DNA of 64,000 nt from Oxytricha trifallax (GCA_000711775.1 ARYC01019331.1:1-64000); one strand, 5' to 3'; numbered from the stretch's first letter, positions 24,126 to 37,009 are shown. Program-made: numbers and translations. The notes: generated by a model from the sequence alone, not told the origin.

Positions 24126-26334
24126 AAATCTTTTAGATAATTAAAAAGCTTTAAATGCTTAGACTAAAAACCTTTAACTTTTAATAGTGGCCACTATTAC
24201 TCAAGCTTTAGTTTTTACTCTTTAACCCCATCTGTTCCTTTTAGCCTAAAATCATTGCAATGACTTAGTACCCCTTGACCTTAGCTGATTTATAATTTTT
24301 TCTCTAGAAAAAGCTGATTTTTAAATCTTTGTAACAAACATTAATTGACTTTTAAACTTAAAAACTTGATTTTAATTAAATAGCTGTTAGTTTTGAAACA
24401 GAGGAAATTATGGAAATTATGCACAGTTTTTGAATTTTAACTTTTATACAAGATTTACTGGGCTCAAGCAAACTTTTAGGTTAATTAGGGATTTAGGTAG
24501 GGAATATAAGCTGATAGCTGGAATTAAGAGATTTTTTTTTTACAACCAGAGAAACCTGAAATGCTGCCAAAATTTTCATTTTAGTACATCAAGTTTGAAA
24601 TTAGCCATGCTGTCACTAATCAATTATTAGGTTTGAAATTTTGAAAAAGTATTGAAGACTGAGTGAGTACAGTTAGTTGACTTGATAGCAAGAACCAGTA
24701 CTTGAGAGATAAACTGGAGAAACTGAGGGTAAGTTAGGGCAGTTGAAGAAAAGTGAGGGAGATTGGAGCGGAGCTCCTAGCTTTGAAATTATTTGGGCCC
24801 TGATGTTTGGTACCAATTAATTCTGAGTTTAAAGTAGGAACTTATAGCTGGCTATTTACAGGGCGAGAATCCAATAAAGCTGGCAACCACTGAATAAAAC
24901 CAGGATTTCTCAAACTGCCTAGAAACCAGTGAAGTATTAGGAGAAAATTAGAATGTAAGTGTGAGAGGAAAAATATGGATGATTGAGCCATATTTCTCAT
25001 TATTATTATAACTATGATTTTGATTGCGGATGTCTTTATTATTATGATTTGGAACTTCATAACTTCCAATCCTACTCATTTATAGTACACTAGAACATTA
25101 GTAATTCCCTCATAGTTGCAGAATAGAGTACGTAGAGAGTAAAGTGCAGGGGCTTCCCATATTTATATTTCGACTTGAGTTTTACCTAATTCCCCCTCTT
25201 ATAGGGAACGTCAGCTTTCTGATACAAAGTACTAATTGCACCTAATAAACGTGCAAAATGAGGTGAAGTTCGAAGCGAATAATATATATTAGAGAGGCTG
25301 TTTTACTAGAGCCTGTTTCATTTTTATGAATAAGTAATAGTGTATTTAAACAATCTACAAAGAGTGTGAGTGAAGTAATTTTTATTTGATTTATATGGAC
25401 ATAAATTATTACTGTTTGATAAGCGAAGCTATACTTTTATCTCAATATAACAAAAATAACTGTGTAAAAATAGCAAAGCGGCTATAAAGAAAGTTTGTAG
25501 AAATATGCGACTACGTAAAATCAATTACACGGATCGAGAGGACGTGAGTCGCTCTTCAACATGCGCGCAAATCGCAGTGAATTCAGTTTAGAGTAAGTGA
25601 GGTGCGTGGCTAATAATGAGGGTGCGAGAGCCATCGCAGATTTAGTTCTTAGTTGATTCCTTTATTGGTTAAATTGTTAAAGTACTAATTAATAATTAAT
25701 AAAAATCAAACTTAATTCAAATGTTGAGGTAAAAAAGCAGATCCCCAAACAACCAACTTGAACGGTGGAACTTTGCAACCAATCGGTCAATGGGGTACAA
25801 ACCCCACATATTCTTGGTCAGCGTCTCAAACTCTATAAGACTGGTAAGTATGGCCTCAAAATAAAATCATCAATCTTTTCCCATCTTCACCGTAATTGCA
25901 TTCTATGGATCGGCTCCCTCAAATTAAGTTAAAATCTGTCCTTTTAAATTTCGTTATTTATTGATGTATTTAAAACTTTTTATTCACTTATCAAACTCAT
26001 GCGAACATTTGTATTGGGGTTTATGTATGCTATAAGTTACCTTTTTAGTTTCATATAATATAATTAATCGACTGTTATTTGATGTGGTTTAAGTTTAATC
26101 TTGCTGTAATAATTATAATAAATACAAAAAGACATTAAGAAAAATTAGTTAGAATAAAAAGTCATAAAAAATTAATATTTTTTCTGAATAATTTATCATA
26201 TTTCTTATCCTTATTTGTTAATAAATAATTAGTAAGCATAGAATGAAGTGACGCATGTTATTCTCAGAAATTATTGTGTAGAGTCTGCATGTCAAAATAA
26301 ATGAATAATTTTTTGTAGTATTTAAGATGTGAAA

Positions 26335-27864
26335 AATATTAAATAAAAAATTCTTGCCCTGGGAGAGCACTCCCATACTTTAAATAGATCAATAGATTTG
26401 GAAGAAGATACTGAGATTATAGATTTTAAACAAACAAGCTAATATAAACTCCGATAGCTTAATACTTCGTCAAATTAAAACGACTATATTCGCGAATTTG
26501 CATTTAAATAACAATGGATTGAAGGTAGTATTCCGAAACAAATTAGATCCAGTGCTACTGGAAAATTAAAAGGCGTTTTTAACAACTTAATAATAAAGAT
26601 AAACAAAGAATTTTTCTGGTAGTTTATTTATGAAAATTCCGGCATTTAATTATAAAAAATGAAACTAGAAAATAAAGTTCAATCTGATCTTTTTAAGTAT
26701 ATTCTTGAATTTTAGATTGTTTTTAACAAAGAGATATTAGATATTACTCCAATTAAAGCTGTTCTTTCTGAAACTAATCAGTTTATTCTTGCTACTGATG
26801 ATAATCTAATTGGTGTAATATTTGACTTAAGAAACTTGACATTGATAAAAAGTGATGATCTGACATGTATATTGTAAACTTTAACAATGACAGAGCATCA
26901 AGTAGTGCTTGTCTAGCAAGAAAAAAATAAAATTATGATCAATAAGTATTAGATAGAAAATAACACTCTTATTAAGAAAAGTTCCTATGATCTTACCTAA
27001 CATGTCAAGTAATTTGATATTAATAACGAAATTATTCCTATAAAATCTGATATTAATGATAAACGAAAGCTAGAAATAAATAGCGATTTGCTTAACGTAT
27101 TTTACTATTAAAATGAACTGAAAAACATTATAATATTCAAGCTTCCATTCTAATCTGTAAATAATTGCTATGATTATATTGTGTTCCACTTAGATAACTT
27201 TCAGATAATTGGTTCATTCACTGTCAATAAGCCGTTATACTAGTATAACTACAGATTCTATTGTGCTTAAGAAGACAATATATATAAAACCAATATTATT
27301 AACTAGTTGATTGATAATTTTGATTTTATAAATCCTATGAAACTTCATGTTAAGATAGATGTAGATTTAAATAAGTATGAATACTATTTAAATAGCCAAG
27401 TAGTGCATTTCTCACAATATGAATTTAAATCAATGTATTAGACAATAATTAGCAGTCTAAACTTACAAAATAATCAAATTGATTATTAGTTAATAAAAGA
27501 TATCCAGAATATGAGTGAAACTGATATTTTTAATTACAATTAGGGACTTCATAGTTCATTCATTTTTACTTGCATCGATAGAAGTGAACTTGTAATTGAA
27601 GAATGCTTCAAAAGGCTTTTGCAAATAAACCCACCTATTAATCCACAAATATGTCTTCCTCATTTGGGCAAAGGAACTATCTTAGATTATTGTGTTTAAA
27701 ATCATTAATACAGAAAAATTAATATTATTCTTAGCATGATAGTAAAATTTAATAGTATTAACCTCTTGCAGGGGCTGATAAAATTTTCAAAATCAACCTT
27801 AAAATCATAAAAATTATAAAGCAATAAAATAAATAATTATAACTCATTGAAAAGGATCAAATAA
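26335..27864 (+). CDS. Cation channel gene, segment 3 (long N-terminal cytosolic domain)
   Basis: An open frame of 510 codons with no TGA, TAA/TAG read as Gln. It includes EDTEIIDFKQTSQYKLRQLN, IKAVLSETNQFILATDDN, SFIFTCIDRSELVIEECFKR, INPQICLPHLGKGTILDYCV and NIILSMIVKFNSINL. The first two thirds look beta-rich (propeller-like); the end resembles an ankyrin-type helical region that in ciliate TRP-like channels precedes the membrane part. Right pointer AAATAA (27859-27864) recurs at 36652-36657 in the same codon phase, joining NSLKRIKQ to FYQKAFNSPS. The pointer coincides with the outer start of the inverted flank around TBE B. Confidence 0.85.
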
Positions 27865-28009
27865 ACTTTATAGGAAGTCTATAAAGAATATCATAGTATC
27901 TTTTTTAAATAAGTATTGTAAAAATACATTAAAATTAGGAGAATTAATTAAAATTAAATTAAAAATTATTTAAATTCGGGGCAGTTAGCTTTTTGGGTAC
28001 CTATACAAT
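27858..28009 (+). repeat. Inverted flank of TBE B, left arm
   Basis: About 150 bp immediately outside TBE B whose reverse complement lies directly beyond the other end (32,147-32,300), with about 90 per cent identity over AGGAAGTC...CCTATACAAT. It begins at pointer AAATAA, so it marks the edge of IES 3. Confidence 0.9.
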
Positions 28010-28169
28010 CAAAACCCCAAAACCTTTTCAGTAGTTTGATTGAGTTTTTGATTGATAAAAGTAGACTAATAGTGAATGCTTTATTAGGGTTTTAATAGGG
28101 CTTATGGAGGAATTTAATGTTTAAATATTAGTAATTTAAGTGAGTTTATAAAACCAGTTTATAAATATT

Positions 28170-29603
28170 TCACACAAACATAAGCTTAGAGTCATGCGGC
28201 AGTTCTCTGAATTTTATCTCTCTAAGTTATTGTTTGAATGTATCTAGCGTTACTTCGTTTTCATTTCTTGGTTAGATTATTGGAGAGTATGTAAGCTCTC
28301 TGAGGCCTCCATTTATTTTTATCGAGATATTGCTTGATTCTTTACTTAGAATCTTTCTCAACCTTGCAGTTAAAGTAATCGTTTCTTGGCATGTCGCTTT
28401 CTATCATTATTACTGCTAGAGCACAGATATCACATTAAGCGTCTCCATCTCTTCTGTACTCTCTCTCTGGGAAATATACATGAGTACCGTATGCTTTTCC
28501 TAATTCAGAGGCTTGCACTCTATGAGCTCTGTTGAAATCAATAATATAAACTCTAAGAGGTTGAAATACCATCATAATGTTCTCTGGCTTTAAGTCTCTA
28601 TGAACATAACTTAGCTTGTGAAGCTCTTCAATACATTTAACTATTTGCTGCACTATCTAGCCAATTTATCTTTGGCATCTATTGTTAGATAAGTATTCTC
28701 TGTAAGTCTTCTCGAGAAGAGGAAGTCTAAATGTAACATGATCTTTACCAAGTAAAATAGCATCAAGCTAGATGAGATCCCTGCATTCATTTAACTTTGC
28801 CTTTTAAAGAGTATAATACTCATTAGCAAATTCCATTTAGAACTTGTCATCAGCAAGGAAGTAATTGAAAGGATATATCTTGTAAGCATATTAGTCATCA
28901 GTAATGACTCTCTTCTCTATTTTATCTTCAAGGGTGAGGTAGCTTTCTAGGCAAGAATCTAAGTCAATAATTTTAAAAATGGGAATCTTCATTGCCTCTA
29001 TTTTAACCATGATTTTATTGATCTCAGAGACTGGAAAGTTCTTGACTGCTTTCTTCAATTTTACTTCTTCTAGACTTCAACTCTAAGAGACTCCACTGGG
29101 TTTCTTGATCTTCTTTTTTAGAGGAATGTAGGTTCATGAATAAAGACAAAACTTTGATTGTGCTTTTTCTTTAAGTGCACTTTGAGGCCTCTAGTATGAG
29201 AATAAGGCTTCTCACAGAACTCACAGACTTACTTCCCATCTTTCTTTTAATGCTTGAGATATAACCTTGGCATATCGTTGTGTATATCTCTCAAGTGTCT
29301 CTTATAAGTTGACTTGTAAGGGAAAATTTTATTGGATTCTTTGCATTAATAGTCAACTTTGACTGACATTTATTAATGCTCTATGGCGGGTTGTTTAACC
29401 TCCTCCTCAATATGCACAGCTTTTATGATGACTATCTACTTAATTTATATTTAAATCTCAAAGCTAGACTGGTCAAAGTTGTCATAAGTAGGCTCCCACT
29501 GAGTACAAGCGTCTCTGGTCTCTACTTTTCTTGGTTGCTGGAATGATAATTTTTATTGGCTTGATCCAAGTAATGCCGCTCTTCTCTAATGGTTAGCGCC
29601 CAT
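28170..29603 (-). pseudogene. TBE B zinc-finger/kinase gene
   Basis: Start at 29603 (MGANH), stop TGA 28170-28172 after KLMFV. The C2H2 part (CEFCEKPYSHTRGLKVH near 29,200) and the kinase part (YVHRDLKPENIMM, YIIDFNRAHR, ATGTHVYFPEREYRR-like) are recognisable. Several frame changes between 29,100 and 29,560 and an altered substrate-side segment make it unlikely to be active. Confidence 0.75.
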
Positions 29604-30166
29604 TTTAGTTTGCTGATATATTTTATTATAATAATGATAAATCTACCTAGGTATACTAAAATAGTAGAGTATAAGACACTCTGGTAGATTCTCGGCTGAG
29701 AGGTAATAAAAATAAGTAACCATAAAAGATTTTAAGTTGACATATTTTCTAAGTATATTTAACATTTTTGTAAATTAAAATACTCCTAATGAAGTTTTTT
29801 ATCTCTAGGAGGTCCTCCAAAACAAGTTTGAACTTAATATGGAGGTAAAATTACAAAGATTTTTTTAATTTAATATGCTCCTAATAAAGTTTTAACCTAA
29901 AAATTTAACTCCTAATAAAGTTTGAACTTAATTTGGAGGACCTCCTAAAATAATTAAACATTATTAGGAGCAATTTAATGGAGATAGATTGATAAAAATG
30001 GAAATCAATCTGTGAAACTTGGAGCAAGTTTTTCAATGCTTCTCCGCATATCTTTTCAAGGTTGACCTCCAATAGGTCCTCCCTATTTAGTAGTAAGATT
30101 TTAATAAACTTAGAATGGATATCCATAATTTTAATTTCATGAACATTTCTAGAAAGAGGAAGCTAG

Positions 30167-30953
30167 ATGGAGTCTATGAATGATGCAATAAAGAGAATTT
30201 AATCTCAAGATTTAATAGGGAAATTTCGAAGTAAAGAGGACCTCTATAGATATTTGGTTTAGCAAGGTAAGTTATTAACTAATATTAAATCCATTATAGT
30301 TTGATTGTTCTTGCCGACTTAGGAGGGAACTAAAATCTCATTCTTAAAAGCCTTACTGAGTGAAGAGAAAAAAGCTTTTAAGTCTAATGAAATTATGATT
30401 ATAGAGATACCTAACTACCCAGAAATTTCAGTAACAAACCTCTATAATGATGCTATGAGTGATCCAGATGTTGCTCTCTACCTTCCATCAAAGCTGCAAC
30501 TCTCTAGTAAGTTGATAGAGAGAAACTTCTTCTTTTGCGTCCTTGGAACTCTGAAACCTGAGTACTTAAATGAAGTTATTTAAGAAACTCACAAGAAACG
30601 ATACAGCATCTCTCCTGAAGAAAAAGAGAAGCAAGGTATTAAAATAAGTGATACCTGGCTGTAGGAACTTTAAAAGCATCCTTTCATCTCAAGTAAGCTT
30701 AGTCTTTTAACTTTATAGAAAAACCTGGTACTGCTATATACTTGATGAAAGAGCGCAGCAAATTAAACAGAGAGAGAAAGTCTCAAGTAAAGCATGAATT
30801 GAGTAAGAGACTCTTCAAAGATTTCTAAAAGCCAGACGAGATGAACATAGATGCAGGGGCTGGCACTAAGAGAAGAAACATGGGCCCAAGCAAGCATTAA
30901 GAGGAAGAAAAGAAAGAGAAGCAAAATCCCTTTACGGTAAATTTAATATTTGA
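30167..30953 (+). pseudogene. TBE B 22-kDa protein gene
   Basis: ATG 30167 (MESMNDAIKR) to TGA 30951-30953. The longest clean stretch reads MIIEIPNYPEISVTNLYNDA and ALYLPSKLQLSSKLIERNFF, the family core. A frame break near 30,330 precedes it, at the place where TBE C reads FLPTQEGTK without interruption. Confidence 0.75.
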
Positions 30954-30959
30954 ACTTAT

Positions 30960-32008
30960 TCATTCGTTTAAATCTAAAACTTATTTATATACACAAAATC
31001 TCCCTTCTCTTGCGCATACTTTAGCTTTATCATCGCTGACTCTTTTTGCAGCACTCTTAATAAAATCTACTGTATCTATCTTCAAGTCGTGCATCAAGTG
31101 ACAGAGTAGAAGTTTCTTGTAGTGGTCTTTCAATAACCCCCAATATAATTCAATTCCATTGAACTGAGGACTGTTGGGAACATTAAATAAAGGTGGTATG
31201 TTTAGCCTTTTATATTCCCTCCTTGTGTCTTTAGTATATGGACAGATAAGTTATCTACAAACAGAATAATCTCTTAGTCGGCATACTTATCTCTGAGTTA
31301 TTAGAAGAATTTTATGAATTATTCGGACTTTATTGATCGAGGGTGGATAACATAAGTCTCGAGCTCATTATCTTCGCTTATTCCACCAAGTATTGCATGA
31401 GTTTAAACCTTAACCTTTGAATCATATACTTCAATGTTGCTGTACCTCCGATACCAAGACCTTGATATGAAAGTATTAAACGTGAATACTGCCTCATCAG
31501 CGTGAATGAACTTAATGTTATTAGTAATAGCCATCTGCATTTAATCGAATATATAATTTAAATTATCCTTTTAAAATGGAACATTAAAGTCAATCACTCT
31601 CTTAATGCGATTGACTGTCTTGTAAGATATTCCGTTCTTTTTATATATGTTCGCTATAGATTAAGCAGAGATATGAAGCTCAGGAAATTGGCGATGAAAC
31701 ATCACAGCTCTCTAGGCCAGATAGAAGTGAGCCCAGTATTTAAGAGGTTTATCATTAATAAGATAATCGCTATGATGCTGCTGAGATTTTAGAGGTCTTT
31801 GAGGCTTAGAATTAAGCTGCTATCTCTTTAAATTCAATGCTAATAGACAGTGAGACCTAACAGTAGCAGGAGATTTATGGAGTAGCCTTGCTATAGACGT
31901 GTAATTAAGGATAGGCTTGAGTTGATCACTATAATCATCACATCCATAACGCAACTTAAACAATAAATCTATATACTCACTGTCATAAACTGACCCCAAA
32001 CCTTGCAT
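30960..32008 (-). pseudogene. TBE B DDE transposase, frameshifted
   Basis: Starts MQGLGSVYDSEYIDLLFKL at 32008. It reads cleanly through HADEAVFTFNTF (first Asp) and LFVDNLSVH (second Asp), then loses frame at about 31,235 at the same base as TBE A, and regains PQFNGIELYWG-like sequence in another frame. Stop TGA 30960-30962. Confidence 0.85.
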
Positions 32009-32146
32009 ATACTCACTTGAATTACTAATATTAAAACATTAAGCCCCTCCATAAACCCTATTAAAACCCTAATAAAGCATTCACTATTAGTCTACTTTTA
32101 TCAATCAAAAACTCAATCAAACTACTAAAAAGGTTTTGGGGTTTTG

Positions 32147-32300
32147 ATTGTATAGGTACCCAAAAAGCTAACTGCCCCGAATTTAAATAATTTTTTAATT
32201 TAATTTTAATTAATTCTCCTAATTTTAATGTATTTTTACAATACTTATTTTAAAAAAGAGACTATGATATTCTTTATTGACTTCCTTAAAAGTTTATTTG
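32147..32300 (-). repeat. Inverted flank of TBE B, right arm
   Basis: Reverse complement of 27,858-28,009. Its outer end overlaps the 8-bp target duplication GTTTATTT of the 4.3-kb element that follows, so that element inserted after the inverted flank existed. Confidence 0.9.
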
Positions 32301-32367
32301 GATGACCCCCACAGATCTGTAATTTTTTAAATTCCAGATCTGTGAACAGATTTTAGATTCAAAAATT

Positions 32368-32837
32368 GGATACCCCCCATGTGCCTGGAATCGGAAAAGA
32401 CCCCCCATGTGCCTGGAATTATTTTTACTTTCGTTCACAGTTCTGGAATCATGAAAAGTTCTCTGTGAAGAAGAAATTTCCAAAACTCAATGACCATCGT
32501 ACCATATAATTCAGCTATCCTAAATTACGATTAAAAAACGAAATTTAAAAAATAATGAAGGATTTATGGAGAAAAACTATGTTGTTTATGCTATAAAATT
32601 GCATTTTATGATGATTTTTTAACTAATTTTTCTCCATGAATCCTTCATTATTTTTTAAATTTTGTTTTTTAATCGTAATCTAGGATAGCTGAATTATATA
32701 GTACGGTGGTCATTGAGTTTTGGAAATTTCTCTTCTTCACAGAGAACTTTTCATGATTCCAGAACTGTGAACGAAAGTAAAAATAATTCCAGGCACATGG
32801 GGGGTCTTTTCCGATTCCAGGCACATGGGGGGTATCC
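32368..32837. mobile_element. Nested short foldback element, 470 bp, 8-bp target duplication CAAAAATT
   Basis: Ends GGATACCCCCCATGTGCCTG in inverted orientation with arms of about 220 bp; flanks CAAAAATT at 32360-32367 and 32838-32845. End sequence matches that of the surrounding 4.3-kb element, so a family member inserted in a relative. Confidence 0.92.
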
Positions 32838-34159
32838 CAAAAATTCCAGATCCTTTCTGGAATTATTAAAATTGAAGAAAATTAAAAAATTGATAAAATT
32901 AATTAAAGTAATGAATAAATATGGCTATATTTAACTAATTTCTCGAAATATACTAAATGCTGAGCTTAATTAAGTCTTATTAACTTAAATTATTCGAGTG
33001 GTTTTGTTGATAATATTTTTTCATTTTTATATTTTTTAATCTGAATGATAGCCAGCTATTTATACTATAATAATTTGTCTTTTTGATTTTTGAATTTTCC
33101 TCATTATAGCAAATTTCTACATTTTTCTCTTTGGGCTATTTTTTATTTTGAATTTTTTAAAAGCGATCTATTGGAATTTATTGTCCTCTTGTGAAGACAT
33201 AAATATTTATGTATACTTACTTTAAAACTAGTTGTAGATTAATTATCGGAAGAAACCATAAATCCTTTTCTTAATGGTCACCACTTAAATGGTAAATCAT
33301 TAATGATAAACTTATTTAAATTTTCTGTAGCATAACTGTTTATGTCAACAAAATTTTTTTTTAAAGATAGTAAAGTTCCTCTAAACAACTGTTTTATCAG
33401 GGAAGTTTTAAGGATCAACTTTAACCTTAATGTACTTATTAATGAATTTATCTTTCTTGACATAATTGGATATGTCACTGTATCCTATTTAAAGATGATT
33501 ATGCTTGCTAACATAAATAATCTCAACTACTTTTCAAAGTCTTTTTTAGAAAGCTACCTCATTTTGATTAATCCCATGCTTGTCCTCCATTAGCAAATAA
33601 ATCACTAAAGTTTATTGACTAATTAACAAGATTCAATAGCTTTAAATTGTATTGGATTAATTATGTATGTTTACATAAATAGTAATTTTAATTGGTTCTA
33701 TTTAAGTTAGTATACATAAATATAAAATAAGTAAAATTGTTTAATTCCTTATGATTTTATGAGTTAAAGTATTTCTAAGTTATATTGATTAAAAAGGCTT
33801 GAGGGATTAACTTAAAGTTAATTATGAAAGACATAAATAAAAATAAAAAAGTTTATGTAAAATTCAAAGCGCCGACTGACATTTTGATTAACGCCAATAG
33901 ACGGTGCTAAATTAATCTCTTCCAAGTGTTTTTGGCGTCAACTGACACACATAATTAAAATTTTAGTGTTGCCATAAATATTGTTTGTAAATCTTTACTC
34001 CATTTTGTCTTACACGGACTTTGATAAATTAAAAAGTAAATAATTGAATTCAATAGGTTTTAATTATAAAAATATGGGCGAGACTACTTCTAATTTTCTT
34101 AGGGGTCTAAATCATATATTAAAATTCTTCTTATACAAAGGTTCGAGCGTAAAACTTTT

Positions 34160-34724
34160 CAATTAATTAGCTAAAATTGAATAATAATAGTGAATATAAT
34201 CAATTAATCAACTTTGTACATTTCTATTAAATTATATTAATTTTATTATATTTTTAGGTACTCTACCGCATTTTTAGCTGTTTTGCGGTAGAGTACCTGA
34301 ATTATATTAATTAAAAAATAAATTAAATTTAAATGCTTTAAGTAAATATGTAATTAAGTTTACAGAAAAAGTAATATATAATAAATATAATATATAAAAT
34401 GAGAATAATCTTAAATTGTTGCTATATTAAGCAACTTTTTTTAATGGGATTAAGTTTGAAATATTGAAAATTATATATTTATTAAATTTATTTACTAACT
34501 TTAAATTATATATTACTTTTTCTGTAAACTTAATTACATATTTATTTAAAGCATTTAAATTTAATTTATTTTTTAATTAATATAATTCAGGTACTCTACG
34601 TCAAAACAGCTTAAATGCGGTAGAATACCTAAAAATATAATAAAATTAATATAATTTAATAGAAATGTACAAAGTTGATTAATTGATTATATTCACTATT
34701 ATTATTCAATTTTAGCTAATTAAT
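34160..34724. repeat. Palindrome with inner CTCTACCGCA hairpin
   Basis: Arms 34,160-34,370 and 34,508-34,724 are reverse complements. Each arm contains GGTACTCTACCGCA with a short inverted partner (GCGGTAGAGTACC) about 30 bp away, so hairpins lie within the large palindrome. No target duplication found. Confidence 0.85.
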
Positions 34725-36651
34725 GAGTACCCTAACTTAACTTATGAAACTAATAGTATCATCTATAAATATAGAGACTTTAAAGACAGATATATAAGTT
34801 GGAGACTTTCATAGTCTGCTAGAACAAGTGGCAAACAATAAAGTTAAAAAAACTATTATGAACATTAGATGTGTAATTAATCATACATAAGAGTTGGAGT
34901 TAAAATTCATTAAGTCTTATATAATTAAAATAACTAAAGTTTAAAAATTATAAATCTAGCAGAGAAAGATATAACAATTAAGAGTTGGGTTTTTTATAAA
35001 AAGGGGAATATTGCTTTATAGAATCATTTAGAATTTTCTAAATGCTTAAAATATTAATTTTAGTCTGTTTGCTCAATAGAAATAAAAGAAAGAGAAACTA
35101 AATAATTTTATATTTAATTAATATTATGATTAATTTTATCAATTTGATAAATTCCATATTTAATTTTGAACATTAGATATATATCTGAAATTCGGAAATA
35201 TAAAAAATATCATAAAGAAGGAGATTTTTTTCATTATAAATAATAAATTTTAGAAATTAAAAAATTATTTTAAATTTTATTTTAAGTTATACAATTCATT
35301 ATTATTAAGATTGAAAGTTATTTATGGTTAAATATAAATTTCAAAGAGTAAATCTCTTTAAAACTTGATGTTGCACGGCCAATAATGAAGAATGAAAGTA
35401 TATAATACTCTTAAATTTAAAAAATTTAAAACTCTTAATTTAATATTCTTGCAAATTAACTAAAAATAATAAAAATATCCTCAATTTTACCTAATTAATA
35501 TAAAAATTTAATGAATTGAGAAAGTAATCAGATATCTAAATAAATTAAACACAATAGACATAAAACAAGAATAGACTTTAAAATCAGACAATTCTAATAA
35601 CAATTATTAAAAATCTTCTCATAAAATGATTTTGAAAATCATAAATTCGATGTTTTAAAATAGTTTTATTACCTAGTTCAATAGTATGTTTAAATTATAA
35701 CCTAAAAATATCTCTATAATTATTACACTTTTCAAATATATTAATATAATTTAAATGTTAAAAAATAAATCTTGTCAGTTTTTATATTTAAAAAAATATC
35801 AATCTGATGTTTGCTATTTCATTAATACTTATATTATAAATTTTGAAAATTTCTTAACCTAATTAATTCATAAGCCCAAAAAACTCAAAATCCCTTAACC
35901 CCAAAAAATAAAAAATATTTACTTGCAGAAAAAGAGTCAAATTCAACATCCAAAGAACTATCTTATTTTATTTGTTCTATAATTGAGTAATAGTCCCTTT
36001 TATAGCAGCTGATAAAGATGTCTCAGTTACAGTTTTTATATATGATTTTATCAAAGTAAATATACATAAAATTTTTATAAATATTGCTATATTTTATTTA
36101 CAAGTTTATTTGTTTTCAAATTATTAATTTAAACAATTTTTTTTAAAGTACTTTTAAAGAGAATAATAAAGAAATTCTTTAATATTTTAAATTAAGATAT
36201 AATTTCAAGTAAGAATTTATTTATTTGGAGTTATGAATTGATGGCTCTCTATATTCTTTTTATATAATATCTAAAAAATATATTTTATAAATAAAAGAAT
36301 TAATTTATACAGAATATTTTTTCAAGGATTAAAGAAAAACCTTTTTGAAATTCAAAATAACAATTTATGAAAACAAATTCAATGAAAATATATAAATTAA
36401 TTATAAACAAATCTATTTCCCTTGATAATAAATTTTAATCATAAATACTTTTTAAAAAAAATTTGTACTAAACTATGGACTCTTAATGGTATTAATTTTT
36501 TTAAAAAAAAACATTTTAATAGAAATAGTCCAGAATTCACTATCTGAAATTCCAGATCTGTTAACAAATTCCAGATAAATGGGGGGCATCCGTTTATTTG
36601 AATCTGTTTAATGAGTTTTCTTCTTGATTTAGTATGTTTTTTAGATTACTT

Positions 36652-36997
36652 AAATAATTTTATTAAAAAGCTTTTAATAGCCCCAGCTTTGGGCTATAAT
36701 CCATATTTAACAATAACTTGCTCTTCAATGACTGTATTGATCCTTACATTTGCTATATGCTTGAAAAAAAGATTAATCTTAAAGAGTATTTTGAATCTTA
36801 GTTACCTTACCCTTAAATTACAAGTATTGCTTATCCCAGATATTCTTAAGATAGCTCTGTCATTTTCTCGACTGAAATTGATAAAAAATCACTCACATAT
36901 CCATCACTCTGGAATGACTATGACAAATATATAGGAAAGAGTGTAGATGAGAAGAGTGGCTAACCTTTAGTTGAAATTTAATATAATTTTATAAATA
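36652..36997 (+). CDS. Cation channel gene, segment 4 (pre-membrane cytosolic region)
   Basis: Starts at pointer AAATAA (36652-36657) and reads FYQKAFNSPSFGLQSIFNNN, FNDCIDPYICYMLEKKINLK, YPSLWNDYDKYIGKSVDEKS and LVEIQYNFIN. It ends at pointer ATAAATA (36991-36997), which recurs at 37555-37561; the join gives QYNFINIPDTLNKK, continuous in frame. Beyond the pointer the frame stays open by chance into a different composition, so segment ends must be set by the repeat and not by stops. Confidence 0.85.
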
Positions 36998-37009
36998 AAA
37001 TCTATTACT

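Larger units (their letters stand above)
17682..26264. mobile_element. 8.6-kb foldback transposon with long diverged inverted arms
   Basis: The two ends are inverted copies for several hundred bases: 17,682-18,560 pairs with 25,330-26,264 (for example GAGGGAGCCGATCGAGAG at 17,938 against GATCGGCTCCCTC near 25,910, and TCTGCGATGGCT near 18,220 against AGCCATCGCAGA near 25,630). The arms have diverged with many indels. The interior holds a second palindromic element, a decayed IS630/Tc1-type transposase on the minus strand and a minisatellite; 18,560-20,320 and 21,630-22,500 are AT-rich without a gene. No clear target duplication could be fixed. It fills IES 2, whose pointer AATATT lies 66 bp and 71 bp outside the arms. 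Confidence 0.8.
28010..32146. mobile_element. TBE B, complete telomere-bearing transposon, 4,137 bp
   Basis: Inverted ends CAAAACCCCAAAACC with the standard second telomere-like block. Gene order as in TBE A: kinase (minus), 22-kDa (plus), transposase (minus). Flanks AAT and ATT belong to a longer inverted repeat rather than a direct duplication. The 22-kDa and transposase halves are very close to those of TBE A, whereas the kinase half groups with TBE C, which suggests recombination between copies. Confidence 0.95.
32300..36591. mobile_element. 4.3-kb element with GGATGCCCCCCA-type ends, 8-bp target duplication
   Basis: Left end GGATGACCCCCACAGATCTG, right end in reverse GGATGCCCCCCATTTATCTG. 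Perfect 8-bp flanks GTTTATTT at 32292-32299 and 36592-36599. The interior is AT-rich; I find no convincing gene, only opposed short frames near 33,280-33,590. It contains a nested relative at 32,368 and a palindrome at 34,160. Confidence 0.85.

Noticed and set aside
33278-33593. Two opposed open frames in the 4.3-kb element
   Set aside because: Each is the other's complement in AT-rich sequence, and neither shows codon bias or a known motif.
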